Below the pieces are notes generated by a model. That model saw only the letters and a list, made by a program, of their open reading frames with translations. It made no database searches and was not told where the DNA came from. A stretch of 5,647 nt of DNA from Bacteroidota bacterium (GTDB lineage Bacteria > Bacteroidota > Ignavibacteria > Ignavibacteriales > Melioribacteraceae). The stretch is taken from the NCBI GenBank assembly GCA_023453125.1, contig JAEXUB010000271.1:1-5647 (forward strand), written 5' to 3'. Position numbers and translations under genes: made by a program. How positions within the stretch are numbered: position 1 is the stretch's first letter; every line of letters begins with the position of its first letter. This document shows, in pieces, positions 5,236 to 5,647 of this stretch.

Positions 5236-5647
5236 ATGCCGAAATTCAGGTCAATTTCGCGTCAGGTGGTTATACTCGGCTTTATAAGCCTGTTTACGGA
5301 TTTTGCGAGCGAAATGCTCTATCCGGTAATGCCCATTTTTCTGGCATCATATCTTGGCGCTTCAATGGCCGTTATAGGAATAATTGAGGGTATTGCTGAA
5401 GTAACGGCAGGACTCCTCAAGGGATTTTTCGGCGCTCTGTCGGATAAAACCGGAAAGAGGTCCCTCTTTGTCCTGATTGGATACGGATTGTCGGGGATTG
5501 TAAAGCCCCTCCCCGGAATTATACCTCATATCGGCACAGTAATTTCAGCGCGGGTTATAGACAGGATAGGAAAGGGAATAAGGACGGCGCCCCGGGATGC
5601 ACTGCTGGGAGCTAATTCCAATCCCGAGAATTCCGGCGCGGTTTTCG
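5236..5647 (+). CDS. MFS transporter (C-terminus off window)
   Basis: The 137 visible residues are the N-terminal part of a major facilitator superfamily inner-membrane transporter of normally about 400 residues. The first helix contains FISLFTDFASEMLYPVMPIFL (about 16-36) with conserved charged D22 and E26. The second helix is followed by the MFS motif A loop GALSDKTGKR (66-75), and a fourth-helix motif reads RVIDRIGKGIRTAPRDAL (106-123). The FTDFASEM and DRIGKGIRTAPRDAL patterns belong to a widespread, poorly characterised MFS subgroup usually annotated only as an MFS transporter. Direction and substrate cannot be read from the sequence. The start is ATG at 5236 with AGGAGA at 5221-5226 and a nine-base spacer. 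It is divergent from yciO across a 149-base gap with paired promoter candidates. No frame break is seen to the window edge. Confidence 0.9.
   Translation, partial: MPKFRSISRQVVILGFISLFTDFASEMLYPVMPIFLASYLGASMAVIGIIEGIAEVTAGLLKGFFGALSDKTGKRSLFVLIGYGLSGIVKPLPGIIPHIGTVISARVIDRIGKGIRTAPRDALLGANSNPENSGAVF

Noticed and set aside
5193..5387. Plus-strand open frame overlapping the start of the MFS gene in another frame
   Set aside because: The overlapping frame from 5236 has strong MFS motifs and a ribosome site; this one has neither.

Overview
The window is a gene-dense bacterial chromosomal segment of moderate GC with AT-rich gaps. It holds eight protein genes, two of them cut by the window edges. 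I see no rRNA, tRNA, CRISPR array, insertion sequence or phage gene. The protein flavour, the AT-rich intergenic DNA with some TAnnTTTG-like boxes, and the mix of strong and weak Shine-Dalgarno sites suggest the Bacteroidota/Ignavibacteriota (FCB) side of the tree. That placement is a weak inference, because no marker gene is present.

Layout. (1) 1-1039, minus: the N-terminal 346 residues of an ATP-grasp ligase related to D-Ala-D-Ala ligase, running off the left edge. (2) After a short AT-rich divergent gap come 1132-1971, a leaderless C39-like cysteine peptidase with an unrecognised C-terminal domain, and 1982-2542, an isochorismatase-family cysteine hydrolase. Both are on plus with a 10-base gap, so they are probably one operon. 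(3) 2543-3043, minus: a SixA-like histidine phosphatase whose stop codon directly abuts the hydrolase stop. (4) 3124-3645, a four-helix membrane protein, and 3652-4422, a YdfG-type short-chain dehydrogenase, form a plus-strand operon. It ends at a strong hairpin terminator (4427-4453) that can work in both directions. (5) 4472-5086, minus: a YciO-type YrdC/Sua5-fold protein. (6) A 149-base divergent control region with two plausible back-to-back promoters. (7) 5236 to the right edge, plus: the N-terminal 137 residues of an MFS transporter.

Most of the window looks like housekeeping or general-metabolism genes. The part most likely to be an undescribed system is the divergent pair of an ATP-grasp ligase and a cytoplasmic C39-like peptidase. 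An enzyme that forms peptide-like bonds beside one that could cut or transfer them fits a small peptide-synthesis or peptide-tagging pathway, but the substrate cannot be read from the sequence. A second lead is the membrane protein at 3124-3645, whose first helix carries what looks like a decayed site-2-protease HExxH motif.
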